In this document: positions 50,001 through 59,253 of the stretch, piece by piece
Layout: each line of letters starts with the position of its first letter
How positions within the stretch are numbered: position 1 is the first letter of the stretch
Origin: Methylobacter sp. S3L5C
GTDB taxonomy: Bacteria; Pseudomonadota; Gammaproteobacteria; Methylococcales; Methylomonadaceae
Length of the DNA stretch: 64,000 nt
Assembly: GCF_022788635.1 (NCBI RefSeq)
Contig: NZ_CP076024.1
Span: 372,001-436,000 of the forward strand
Direction: 5' to 3'
Position numbers and translations under genes: made by a program
Notes under the pieces: generated by a model
Told to the model about the DNA's origin: nothing
The model's input: the letters and a program-made list of their open reading frames with translations, nothing else
The model's database searches: none

Positions 50001-51232
50001 CCCACCGTATTGCTTATCTGGTCAGTCAATACCCTGCTTATTCCCATACCTTCATTTTACGTGAAGTACAGCAACTTCGACAACTGGGCGTTACGATTGT
50101 CGTCGCCTCTATCAATTTACCCGATCGCCCGTTAGATAAATTGACCAATGTTGAACGAAGTGAAGCCGAACAGACTTTTTACATCAAATCTAAAGGTATT
50201 TTAAAAGCAGCTCTCGCCTTGGGTAAAACACTGGCACTTAATCCAATCGGATTATTACGAGGTTTAAAACATATCATTAAATTGGGCGGTTGGGATGTTA
50301 AACGCTTGGTCTATCATGTTTTTTATTTGACTGAGGCGTTGCTGGTAGGGCAATGGATGCGATCACAAAATATAACACATCTGCATGTGCATTTTGCCAC
50401 TCCGGCAGCTTCTGTCGGTATGCTGGTTAAAACAGTGTTTGGTTACAGTTTTTCTTTTACAGTTCATGGTCCTGACGAATTCTATGATGCAGCTGGCTAT
50501 AATTTGCCTGAAAAGATTTTAGCCGCTGACTTTATTTTTTGCATCAGTCACTATGCACGCAGTCAAGTCATGAAATTGTCCCCTGTTGAGGCATGGTCAA
50601 AATTGGATGTATGCCGCTTAGGCGTAGATCCCCAACGATTTATTCCCGCACCTAAAAATAACCAAACCGAAAGCTGTAATTTACTCTGCGTCGGTCGCTT
50701 GACACAGGCTAAAGGCCAGGCGATTTTATTGGAATCCTTGGCACAGTTACAAAGCCAAGGTATTTCTGTAACACTTACCCTGGTAGGAATGGGGCCAGAC
50801 GAAAAAAGCTTGCGCCAGTACGCCCAACGACTGGGAATTAGTCAGCAGGTAAAGTTCACCGGAGCTGTCGATCAGGATCATATTCTGGAATACTATAAGG
50901 CAACTGACATTTTTGTCTTACCCAGCTTTGCAGAAGGGTTACCTGTAGTATTAATGGAAGCTATGGCTATGGAAATTCCCTGTATAACAACGGCCATTAC
51001 CGGCATTCCTGAACTCATTCTAAACGGGCAGGAAGGCCTGTTGGTAGCCGCATCTGATAGCGATGGATTGACTCAAGCTATCAAACAGTTAGTCGGCGAT
51101 CAAGTGTTGCGACAACAATTGGGCAAGGCTGGAAGAGAACGAGTACTGTCTGACTACGATCTATATAAAAATGCCCAACATCTTTTTAAAAAATTAGATC
51201 AGCGTATCGATGCATTATCAGTAGCTGAATGA
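49997..51232 (+). CDS. Glycosyltransferase, GT4 family (colanic-acid type)
   Basis: This 411-residue enzyme has the N-terminal YLVSQYPAYSHTFILREVQQ, the HLHVHFATPAASVG motif and TVHGPDEFYD, as in WcaL-like colanic-acid transferases. The C-terminal sugar-nucleotide domain includes LLCVGRLTQAKGQAILLESL and PSFAEGLPVVLMEAMAMEIP. It probably adds one sugar of the repeat unit at the cytoplasmic face; the sugar is not predictable. Confidence 0.9.
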   Translation: MTHRIAYLVSQYPAYSHTFILREVQQLRQLGVTIVVASINLPDRPLDKLTNVERSEAEQTFYIKSKGILKAALALGKTLALNPIGLLRGLKHIIKLGGWDVKRLVYHVFYLTEALLVGQWMRSQNITHLHVHFATPAASVGMLVKTVFGYSFSFTVHGPDEFYDAAGYNLPEKILAADFIFCISHYARSQVMKLSPVEAWSKLDVCRLGVDPQRFIPAPKNNQTESCNLLCVGRLTQAKGQAILLESLAQLQSQGISVTLTLVGMGPDEKSLRQYAQRLGISQQVKFTGAVDQDHILEYYKATDIFVLPSFAEGLPVVLMEAMAMEIPCITTAITGIPELILNGQEGLLVAASDSDGLTQAIKQLVGDQVLRQQLGKAGRERVLSDYDLYKNAQHLFKKLDQRIDALSVAE

Positions 51233-51655
51233 CTTATGAAATTTTTGATCCAAGGCGAGCAATGAATCTTGGGTCTATAGAGTTCTCAGATAAATAATTT
51301 CCAAGTCACCACGACAAGCATTACGCAGTAATAGAAAAATTACTGCTTATTCTCTCCTCATACAACATTTTACTAACATTTTATAAATATGTTTTCAAAG
51401 TCCGATATAACGGAATCATAAAGATCTTCAAAGGCATTTTTTTACTACTTGGAAAATTATTTATCTGAAAGCCTATAGCTGACCATTACAGTCATTAACT
51501 AGTTGATTTTTATAGGCAGCGACTACACTCTGAATTTCTGCATTTTAAGCACGTATAAATAACATCCCATGAAGAGATTTTATCTGTACCATCGACATTA
51601 TTTAGAATCTATAGAAGCTGTTTATGTTGTACTTTGTAATTAAATTCTGAGCGAT
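51233..51655. other. Convergent intergenic region, no gene
   Basis: The 423 bases between the rightward glycosyltransferase pair and the leftward wzy gene contain no supported gene and no strong terminator hairpin. Confidence 0.4.
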
Positions 51656-53041
51656 TTAAAGCACTTTCTTAAATTTAAATTTACGTGTATCCGGTATGGA
51701 TTTAATTTTGCCGTCACCCTGTTCACCATCCCATGTGCTGGTGCGTAAATAAGACTCAGATAAACCGGTAATTATAAAAAATAACGTGGAGCTCTGGTAC
51801 ATCATGGCAACTGTAGCAACGGCAATAAAATACATAAGGTAAATTGCAGCCAGAGTAAAAGCTAGTGAGCCACCTCGGGGCTCAGTAACCGGTCGAGACA
51901 TGCCATGAATAATCAATCTACCCATCATGCCAAAAATTATAATTAATAATAAAGTGACCGCAATGACGCCATGGTTCAAATACGCCAATAAAAAGTGATT
52001 GTCGATTGATTCAAATCCATCGACTTTTGGCCATTTCATTAAGCCCCATCCCCACCACAAGTTGTCACTCGCAACATCCATATATTCAGCGACCAATTCA
52101 TAGCGATACGCTGCGGTCTCTTGATTATCGTCTGTAGCATTTATACGACCGACTGACGCATAGTTTAAAAATGCAATCAGTAGTGGGATACCCACGAAAA
52201 TCATTACTGATAGAACCGTTGTCATCGCTGCTCCACGTTTTTTCGAACGGCCAATAATCACAATGCCTGCTGCAATGATACCTGCTAACCACTGACCTTT
52301 ACCTAGGGTCGACAACGCACCGCCTAAAATCATCAGGGTAAAAAGTTGTGCTGGAGTAACCAATGGAACCCAGGCCAATTGTTTAATTTTATGAGGCCAT
52401 GCGTCAGACCACTGCAACCAGCGCTGCAAGCGATAACCGACAGCCATAATGATACCATCGATTAAACAGTGGCCATAGGGACCAGCAGCCCTTGCCAAAC
52501 CGAAGCGAAAGGTAGTGATCCAACCCTGCCCTTGACCTGGGAAGAACATACCTAAATAGACATTCCATAAGTTATAGCCCATTTTATTCTCAAATAAATT
52601 CATTAAAAACACGGCAGATAAACACAGTACGATGCTTTTGGCAAAGTCATAGCGTGAGTTAAAGGGTTCAATCAGACTTTTAGCAAAAATATAGGGAAAT
52701 AAAACAGATGTTAATTCAGTAAACATTAAATTTTGTGCGTCTGAATAGTCTGAAGCCAGAAATTCGGAATAAGACACGGCAAACGTATACATTCCAACCA
52801 CTAAATCGGTATAACTAAACCGATAACCCGGAGCGCCTTTCATTAAAAATACCAAAAACAAGGCCAATGAGGCGCTTTGATTAAAATTTGGATCAGGAAA
52901 ACCAGGGGTTATGGCATAATAATAATCAGGCAACAGGAGTAATATAGGGATATAAGCCCAGATGAAAGCTTTGGTTAACGATTGCTTCTGAGCAACGTAA
53001 TAGACCCAAAACCCCGGCAAATAAGCAATGTAAGATAACAT
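51656..53041 (-). CDS. O-antigen ligase/polymerase-like membrane protein (Wzy type)
   Basis: This 461-residue protein has about 11-12 membrane segments. The periplasmic loop between late helices has the features of Wzy/WaaL proteins: YRYELVAEYMDVASDNLWWG and FESIDNHFLLAYLNHGVI with a conserved His. LGGALSTLGKGQWLAGIIAA is a typical membrane stretch. It should polymerise repeat units on the periplasmic side. It is the last gene of the leftward wza operon. Confidence 0.8.
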   Translation of the reverse strand: MLSYIAYLPGFWVYYVAQKQSLTKAFIWAYIPILLLLPDYYYAITPGFPDPNFNQSASLALFLVFLMKGAPGYRFSYTDLVVGMYTFAVSYSEFLASDYSDAQNLMFTELTSVLFPYIFAKSLIEPFNSRYDFAKSIVLCLSAVFLMNLFENKMGYNLWNVYLGMFFPGQGQGWITTFRFGLARAAGPYGHCLIDGIIMAVGYRLQRWLQWSDAWPHKIKQLAWVPLVTPAQLFTLMILGGALSTLGKGQWLAGIIAAGIVIIGRSKKRGAAMTTVLSVMIFVGIPLLIAFLNYASVGRINATDDNQETAAYRYELVAEYMDVASDNLWWGWGLMKWPKVDGFESIDNHFLLAYLNHGVIAVTLLLIIIFGMMGRLIIHGMSRPVTEPRGGSLAFTLAAIYLMYFIAVATVAMMYQSSTLFFIITGLSESYLRTSTWDGEQGDGKIKSIPDTRKFKFKKVL

Positions 53042-53045
53042 GAAT

Positions 53046-53624
53046 CTAGGGTTTAATGACGTGCGCGGGTATGCCTACTGCCACAGCCCCAGCGGGTATA
53101 TTTTTGGTAACAACAGCATTAGCACCAATTACAGCGCCTTCGCCAATGGTGACTCCACCCAAAATAGTCACTCCCCTACCAATCCAGGCATTGCGACAGA
53201 TAATAACCGGTTTGCCCAGATGACCACTGTGTCGTACTGATCTACCCGTTGTTATTCTATGATTAGCATCACGAATACTTGAATACTCGCCGATCATTAC
53301 CCCGTCTTCCAAAACGATCTTGGCAAAAGCCACTAAATGTACGCCGCGCGACAAAACCACATCATTGCCGATTTTGATACATCCGCTCTCTTGTGTTTCT
53401 AAATAAAGGTCGCGGTACAAATAAAGATTTTTTCCCAATGTTATTTGTCGGGTACCGTGTAATTCGGGCGTACTTAGCACCACTACAGAAGGATGAACGG
53501 CACCACTAAGTGCGCTGTTCAATCGGGCATTAGCCCATAACCGGTGCAAGGAGTCCAGTCGGTTACTGAGAGCTGCAAGCGGACGCAATACAGTGACAAG
53601 CACCTTCTTAATCACGTAGCTCAT
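53046..53624 (-). CDS. Hexapeptide-repeat acyltransferase (O-acetyltransferase)
   Basis: This 192-residue left-handed beta-helix protein has repeated hexapeptides (GNDVVLSRGVHLVAFAKIVL, then GRGVTILGGVTIGEGAVIGA) and the His of a CoA-dependent acetyltransferase in SIRDANHRITTG. It ends AVAVGIPAHVIKP. It overlaps the upstream GT2 gene by 4 bases and lies 4 bases before wzy, so it probably acetylates the repeat unit or its sugars. Confidence 0.85.
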   Translation of the reverse strand: MSYVIKKVLVTVLRPLAALSNRLDSLHRLWANARLNSALSGAVHPSVVVLSTPELHGTRQITLGKNLYLYRDLYLETQESGCIKIGNDVVLSRGVHLVAFAKIVLEDGVMIGEYSSIRDANHRITTGRSVRHSGHLGKPVIICRNAWIGRGVTILGGVTIGEGAVIGANAVVTKNIPAGAVAVGIPAHVIKP

Positions 53625-54619
53625 TTGTATTCGATTAACTCTTGCTGTTGATTTTTAAAACGATGATACCAATAACTTAGTTGCCCACAGGCAATTGGAA
53701 TTTGTTGAAAATGGGAATGTATTCCATAAAGAAGTAACGTCATAGATGCCGCATTTTTCCAACGAGCTTTATAAGCGGAGCGCAGAATCAAAAATACATA
53801 ACCTAAAATCAGACCTATAGACGGTAAAATACTACAAGTAATAACGCTCAGAGCAATTGTTCCCAGTAACAGAACAATTAATATGCTGGCGTGCATGGCA
53901 TTGCGTCGGCATTCCTCTAACCAAAGTGGAAATGCTGTTGTTTTCATTCGCTGGGAAACTTCCGCATAAGCATGTCCCGCGCGTAATGCTCGTTTCCAAT
54001 AGGCTTGAAACCGGGTCATTGCTAAATCGTGACGGGTCATCGGCTTATCAATATGAAGGATAACTTTGCCGGTTCCACGAATTCGTTGACATAATTCCGG
54101 CTCTTCTCCTGCGATCAAATCCTCACTAAAGCCGCCTGCTTCTTCCAGAACATTTCGGCGCATCAAAGCATCACCACCGCAAAAATCAGAAACACCGGGG
54201 GGATAAATCCAATCCAGATCAAGGACACGATTATATAAAGAATGTTCGGGATAATTTTCACGTCTATGTCCCCAAACTACCGCAACGCTTGGATCTTTCA
54301 TTGCTTGCAAGGCGTTTTGTAAAAACTCCGGATGCAAAAGTGTATCGCCATCTAAAAATAAAATATTCGGCGCGGTTGCAGCGCGCCAACCTGCATTTCG
54401 TCCAAAAGCGGCGCAAGGACGTTGTGGCAGCACACGAAGCACCTTTGCTCCCAAAGACTCGGCCAATTCGGGACTACCATCCCGTGAATTTGAATCAACA
54501 TAGATTAACTCTGTTTCGCCCCCTGGATTAATTATTTCTTTTACGGATTTTAGACAAGCAACTAAGCGCTGGCCTTCATTGCGTCCAATGACTACAACAG
54601 AAACCAAAGGAGTATTCAT
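53621..54619 (-). CDS. Glycosyltransferase, GT2 family
   Basis: This 332-residue GT-A enzyme starts VSVVVIGRNEGQRLVACLKS, has VDSNSRDGSPELA and the metal-binding NILFLDGDTLLHPEF, an acceptor-site segment IAGEEPELCQRIR and C-terminal membrane helices (about residues 245-290). It overlaps the upstream GT4 gene by 4 bases (ATGA), as part of a tightly packed leftward operon. Confidence 0.88.
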   Translation of the reverse strand: MNTPLVSVVVIGRNEGQRLVACLKSVKEIINPGGETELIYVDSNSRDGSPELAESLGAKVLRVLPQRPCAAFGRNAGWRAATAPNILFLDGDTLLHPEFLQNALQAMKDPSVAVVWGHRRENYPEHSLYNRVLDLDWIYPPGVSDFCGGDALMRRNVLEEAGGFSEDLIAGEEPELCQRIRGTGKVILHIDKPMTRHDLAMTRFQAYWKRALRAGHAYAEVSQRMKTTAFPLWLEECRRNAMHASILIVLLLGTIALSVITCSILPSIGLILGYVFLILRSAYKARWKNAASMTLLLYGIHSHFQQIPIACGQLSYWYHRFKNQQQELIEYK

Positions 54620-55686
54620 GATGCAATTACCTTATCAAACAACACCCGGTAATCATTTAATCTAGCGCTACCGGAATACTTCTGAAGCAAGCATTGATGG
54701 GCATTACTGGCTAATTTATTCAACTCATCAGCATTAACTGATTGCAAATCAGACAATTTCCGAGCTAAATCGTGAGCATCATTTGCCTGAAAATGAAGTC
54801 CTGATACACCCTCTTCAATTAATCCGGCTGCGCCGCCTTGATTAGGCAGCAATACCGGCACTCTTGCTGCCATCGCTTCCAAGATTGCCAAACCGAAAGG
54901 CTCAGTTGGGCACAAATGCAATAATAAGTCACTGCCAGCCAGTTCATTTTCAACCTGATCAGTAAAGCCTACAAAAGTCACATTAGGATGATTTTTCCGG
55001 GCACGCTCACGAAGCTTCTCAAAGTCCCAACCGGTTCCTAGCACACGTATATCAAGATTTTGTAATGATGGTGCAATATCCAGCACATCCAACAATAAAT
55101 CCAGTCGCTTAATAGGATCGATCCGTGAGATGACCAATACCTTACGAATACCATCTATTTGGAATGGCGAACGTTGGGGAGCACTTGCAATTTGTTGATC
55201 AGGTAAGAAATTTTCCAATACCCTGATTTGTTGCCTACGAACACCATGAATCAATAAGCGTTCTTTGACATAGCCTGAAACCGCCACCAAAAGAATTGGT
55301 AAATAATTTAATACTTTTTTTCGGCCATAACTAAGCCGCTCATCGGTACCGCCATGGACTAAATGTAAATGTATATTCTTTAATCTGAACCAACTATTCC
55401 ATACAATAAATAATAAAGAATGCGACACCCCCGTCGCACAAACAGCAATATGTCCGGTATTTTTTAAAAGTGAAGGCAGTTGCAGAAATAAATCCCATGC
55501 ACTGCTAAATTCATATGTTTCTATACCTAGTGCTTGAGCCGCTCCGTGGACTGGCCCTGGCGGAGCCAATAATAGTGGCACAAGCTCATCACGTAAACCG
55601 TTTAAGGTTACCAAAGCCATACGTTCGGTACCATATAAATTACCGCTGTGCAATAAATATAGCAATCGGGCTTGCTTAATGATCAT
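54616..55686 (-). CDS. Glycosyltransferase, GT4 family
   Basis: This 356-residue GT-B enzyme starts MIIKQARLLYLLHSGNLYGT and has VLVISRIDPIKRLDLLLDVL and the EPFGLAILEAMAARVPVLLP motif. The start at 55686 overlaps the end of the Wzc-like gene by 11 bases, the operon style here; an earlier in-frame ATG at 55749 lies inside that gene and is not favoured. Confidence 0.88.
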   Translation of the reverse strand: MIIKQARLLYLLHSGNLYGTERMALVTLNGLRDELVPLLLAPPGPVHGAAQALGIETYEFSSAWDLFLQLPSLLKNTGHIAVCATGVSHSLLFIVWNSWFRLKNIHLHLVHGGTDERLSYGRKKVLNYLPILLVAVSGYVKERLLIHGVRRQQIRVLENFLPDQQIASAPQRSPFQIDGIRKVLVISRIDPIKRLDLLLDVLDIAPSLQNLDIRVLGTGWDFEKLRERARKNHPNVTFVGFTDQVENELAGSDLLLHLCPTEPFGLAILEAMAARVPVLLPNQGGAAGLIEEGVSGLHFQANDAHDLARKLSDLQSVNADELNKLASNAHQCLLQKYSGSARLNDYRVLFDKVIAS

Positions 55687-57829
55687 TGTTTTTCCTGAAA
55701 TATCTGCCAAAAAAATTGGCCTCTGCTTGCTGTGACTGGGAATTGCCACCGGCTATTGAAGAATAGTATCCTCCTCCGTGAAAGATCTCCAAGCCTGTTA
55801 CTACAAACCCCATTACTTTTGGATCTATACGTTCCAACAACTGTACAGCCCGCTTAATTTCACCTGGTTTAGCTTTTTTAGCCGCTATTAACAATAGTGT
55901 TATGTCGCTAATATTTGTAAAGAATTCCACATCTGCTGAAAACAAAATAGGCGCTGCATCTAATATGACTAACGGATATATTTCAGCAATTTTTTCTAAC
56001 GCAATTTGCAAACGCTGATAGCCAAATAGTAAGTCTTTAGTTGATAAGCCAATAGAAATACGATCCGGGTAACTATCATTAGCAGGGCTAACAACTTCTG
56101 ATATTGCAAGATTGGGATCAATAATCAAGCTTAACAATCCGCCCGCAGTATGCGTACTCACATAACGTTGATCCGGCTTTAATGGATTAACTTCAACGAC
56201 AACGGCGCGCATATCTATATTTTTATAATCCATCGCTAAATCCATTGCTTGTGAAGTGACCTCGCTATTATGATTAACCGATGTCATTAAAATCAAGCTA
56301 CTAGGCTTGCCATGCTGCTTGTGTTCTCGCAATAATGCCAATGCCAAACGCCGCCTCTGATCAGCTATAACTCTTAATGACCTATCGTCCTGTCCAGCAT
56401 CCAAGAATGCGGCCAGTGGCTTATAACCAAGTATTTTTTCTGCTTGACCTACTGTTCTAATACGCCGATCCAGCATGTCTATAATAATAGGTACACCCAG
56501 AGCTGCAAGGAGTCCGGCTATTAGCGCTATGAATAATATTTTTTTACGGCCACCGCGAGTAGGTATTTCAGGCGGTCTTGCCATACTGTCCATGCGAATG
56601 GCACCAGGTGCTTTTGATTCTAACTCAAGAAAGCCAATACGGTTCTCGACTGATTCCAGTTGGTTATAATAACGTTTTATATCTTGATTCAGGGTTAACG
56701 CTTCATTGTAATAAGTCGAAAACCAAGCCGCATTTTTCTTTTGTGCAGTCATTTGATCTAGTAAGTCTTGCTCTATTTTGCGTGTTAAAGTGACTTTAGA
56801 TCGCCGCTCTTCAACAAGCATGTGCTTAACATCCTTGGTTACCTGATCAGTGGCTTCAACAACCTCGAATTCAATTACTTCCAGTTGTTTTTTTATCAGG
56901 GCATATCCTGGATGTGATGGATCTAACCCACTTATTTGTTGAACCAACTCACTTCGGCGCTCGTACATATTGGCTTTTAAGCTGAATAAGCCCTGATCTT
57001 TATAAACTATATCAGCGACAACAGCATCAAGCGCTATTGATGCTTTTTTGGGATCGGTTGGATTTTCAAATAATAGCAAGCCAGCTTCTGCCGCCATACT
57101 ACTTCGTTGTGCTTCAGAATAAGCCAACTGAGTATTAGCCAATAATTTATCGTAAGGGTTAGCCACGCCATCAACAAAAGTGGTAACACTTAGCTCTTGA
57201 GCCAGCGCTGCCAGACGATTTTTTCTTTCGGTGATAACGTTCTGAAATTTATCACGTTGCTCGTAAAGTACACTCACGCGTTCTTTGGATGCATAAATCG
57301 ATTGCCCCTCATGCACTTTTTCAATATAGGTTTCTACTGTGGTATTAACTATATCAGCCAACCCCTCAGGTTTGTCAGACTCCAGAGTAACCGAAATTGA
57401 ATAAGTGTCTTTTACGGGCAGGATGATCAAGGCGGCCTGCAGTCTTTCAGCTGCACGCCGATCGGTTTCGCTAGGTAATTGCCATACAAAACGCTTGTCG
57501 CCCATTTTTTTTAGTGCAGACAGTAAAATATCATAACGGGTAATAGTACTTGTTTGTTGATCAATGAACTGTTTGTATTGTTGGTAGGAAGCAAGCTCCT
57601 GTTCTTTATTCTCTTGCAAAATATTAGCTACACGCGGAGCAACATAAATCACCGCAGTACTTGAATAATAAGGCTTGCCTTTAAACCATGCGAAAGGAAT
57701 GCCGAATATAACTATTGTAATAAAAACATACAAACTAATTCTAAAATGCTTCCGTAAGCTGACCCACGGCATTACTGCGCCGGTAGTAACCGATTCGTCA
57801 GCCTTGGATGATAGACTGGATTTAGTCAT
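55676..57829 (-). CDS. Wzc-like polysaccharide co-polymerase with degenerate kinase domain
   Basis: This 717-residue inner-membrane protein has two membrane segments (about 34-50 and 448-468) flanking a large periplasmic Wzz/GNVR region with coiled-coil stretches (EQRDKFQNVITERKNRLAAL). The C-terminal domain aligns with BY-kinases, but the Walker A position reads LMTSVNHNSEVTSQAMDLAM, without the GEGKS/T loop. Walker A' reads VVVEVNPLKPD instead of a D-A-D-like form. Walker B remains as YPLVILDAAPIL. The C-terminal tail has only one YY pair, not a Tyr cluster. It is probably a chain-length and assembly protein lacking kinase activity. The start is 3 bases after wza. Confidence 0.85.
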   Translation of the reverse strand: MTKSSLSSKADESVTTGAVMPWVSLRKHFRISLYVFITIVIFGIPFAWFKGKPYYSSTAVIYVAPRVANILQENKEQELASYQQYKQFIDQQTSTITRYDILLSALKKMGDKRFVWQLPSETDRRAAERLQAALIILPVKDTYSISVTLESDKPEGLADIVNTTVETYIEKVHEGQSIYASKERVSVLYEQRDKFQNVITERKNRLAALAQELSVTTFVDGVANPYDKLLANTQLAYSEAQRSSMAAEAGLLLFENPTDPKKASIALDAVVADIVYKDQGLFSLKANMYERRSELVQQISGLDPSHPGYALIKKQLEVIEFEVVEATDQVTKDVKHMLVEERRSKVTLTRKIEQDLLDQMTAQKKNAAWFSTYYNEALTLNQDIKRYYNQLESVENRIGFLELESKAPGAIRMDSMARPPEIPTRGGRKKILFIALIAGLLAALGVPIIIDMLDRRIRTVGQAEKILGYKPLAAFLDAGQDDRSLRVIADQRRRLALALLREHKQHGKPSSLILMTSVNHNSEVTSQAMDLAMDYKNIDMRAVVVEVNPLKPDQRYVSTHTAGGLLSLIIDPNLAISEVVSPANDSYPDRISIGLSTKDLLFGYQRLQIALEKIAEIYPLVILDAAPILFSADVEFFTNISDITLLLIAAKKAKPGEIKRAVQLLERIDPKVMGFVVTGLEIFHGGGYYSSIAGGNSQSQQAEANFFGRYFRKNNDH

Positions 57830-57832
57830 AAA

Positions 57833-58840
57833 TTAAAGTCCCATCCCAATTGCACCAAACATAAGCAATGTAGCGAAGGGGTTAATTTGTTGAACAATGT
57901 AACCGATTTTACTGATGCCGCTATGTGGAACATAAATAATATCCCCTTCATTAATAGCGACATTGAGATTTTTCTGAGGGGCTAATATATCTGACATGTC
58001 AATTTTCATGTTAACGTTTGAACCCGGACGAATTAGATGTAATTCATTAAAATCGGCGTCTTTGGTAGGACCTCCAGCTTGACCCAAGGCATCCATAAAT
58101 GACATTTGCGGCGTCAAACTAAATACTCCAGGATGATTGACGGCGCCCAAAACAAAAACAGAAGTATCAGTTGAATCAGGAATGTAAATAACGTCATTAC
58201 GTTGCAAGGAGACATTTAAATTTGTATCGCCCGTTAATAAACGCGTTAAATCGATCCATAATATCTTATCGCCACGAATAATAGCGCAGCGTGTCAGTAC
58301 CTGTTCTTTTCTTAACAAAGGCATGCCACCCGCTTGCGCTAAAATAGTCAGTAAATTAGGGGGGGTATTGAATAGTAACTCGCCTGGATGTTCAACCCGA
58401 CCGATGATAGTGATACGATTTGAGTTGTAATGTTCCACTCGTACCGTCGTGTAAATATTCAAATAATAAGGCGAAAGTGCTTTATTAATAATCTCCGCAG
58501 CTTTTTCGCGAGTAAGGCTTCGCACCATAACAGATCCTACCACCGATAAAGAGATACGCCCATCGGGACCGATGCGTTGCATTCCGGACAACTCTGGCCG
58601 GCCTATCACTTCAATATTAATATCATCACCGTCATATAGCAGGTAATCTTCAACGTGTTTAGTTTCGACTTTAAATGCTTCAATTGCACTTGTTTCTGAA
58701 ATACGTTTAGATCTATCAGGAACGTTAAAAGCCTTATCTGCTCCAGGAGTCGCATCCGGTATACTTTCCCATGCACCGCATGCCGACAGTAATAACAGGC
58801 AGAGCATGACAATTGAACGTAAACTAATAATTTTATTCAT
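57833..58840 (-). CDS. Polysaccharide export outer-membrane lipoprotein (Wza family)
   Basis: This 335-residue lipoprotein has a signal peptide with lipobox LLSAC (Cys at about 21), a Poly_export domain (YDGDDINIEVIGRPELSGMQ, RIGPDGRISLSVVGSVMV) and two SLBB domains (RITIIGRVEHPGELLFNTP, VFVLGAVNHPGVFSLTPQ). It forms the export channel across the outer membrane and is the first gene of the leftward operon, with the heptamer repeat in its upstream region. Confidence 0.93.
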   Translation of the reverse strand: MNKIISLRSIVMLCLLLLSACGAWESIPDATPGADKAFNVPDRSKRISETSAIEAFKVETKHVEDYLLYDGDDINIEVIGRPELSGMQRIGPDGRISLSVVGSVMVRSLTREKAAEIINKALSPYYLNIYTTVRVEHYNSNRITIIGRVEHPGELLFNTPPNLLTILAQAGGMPLLRKEQVLTRCAIIRGDKILWIDLTRLLTGDTNLNVSLQRNDVIYIPDSTDTSVFVLGAVNHPGVFSLTPQMSFMDALGQAGGPTKDADFNELHLIRPGSNVNMKIDMSDILAPQKNLNVAINEGDIIYVPHSGISKIGYIVQQINPFATLLMFGAIGMGL

Positions 58841-58912
58841 GGAATTCTAATTGTAAGTTGCATTATTTTTTTCATTTATTACTTTAGAAAGCGATTAAAG
58901 ATTGCGTTTTCA

Positions 58913-58940
58913 GATTGTAGATTGTAGATTGTAGATTGTA
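58913..58940. repeat. Tandem heptamer GATTGTA x4 upstream of wza
   Basis: Four perfect GATTGTA units lie about 73-100 bases upstream of the wza start, within the 413-base region shared by the two divergent polysaccharide operons. The rest of this region is AT-rich with no gene. Copy changes could alter promoter spacing; this is inference. Confidence 0.85.
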
Positions 58941-59253
58941 GAAAGTAAATCATGTTATCATGTGTCCAATATATTTACCAAGCGTATAAAATCACTTAAA
59001 AGCCAAGCTTAATTTAGGTAAAAATATAGGTCGACGCAACATCATCATTATCTTTAGGACAAAACATAATGTCGTATAAAAGCATCATAAATTATGCAGT
59101 TTTTTTGTTAATTTCTATTAAAAATCATTCAATATAAAATATTAATGGATTTTTTTTAATAAAAATGTTGGTAATAATTGGTTTTATTTCAGTTAAAAAT
59201 CACCAATATATAGATTCTTGATGTAAGAATTTTAATGAAATATGTGAGTTTGC

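Noticed and set aside
58913-58940. CRISPR array
   Set aside because: The repeat unit is only 7 bases with no spacers, and there are no cas genes in the window.
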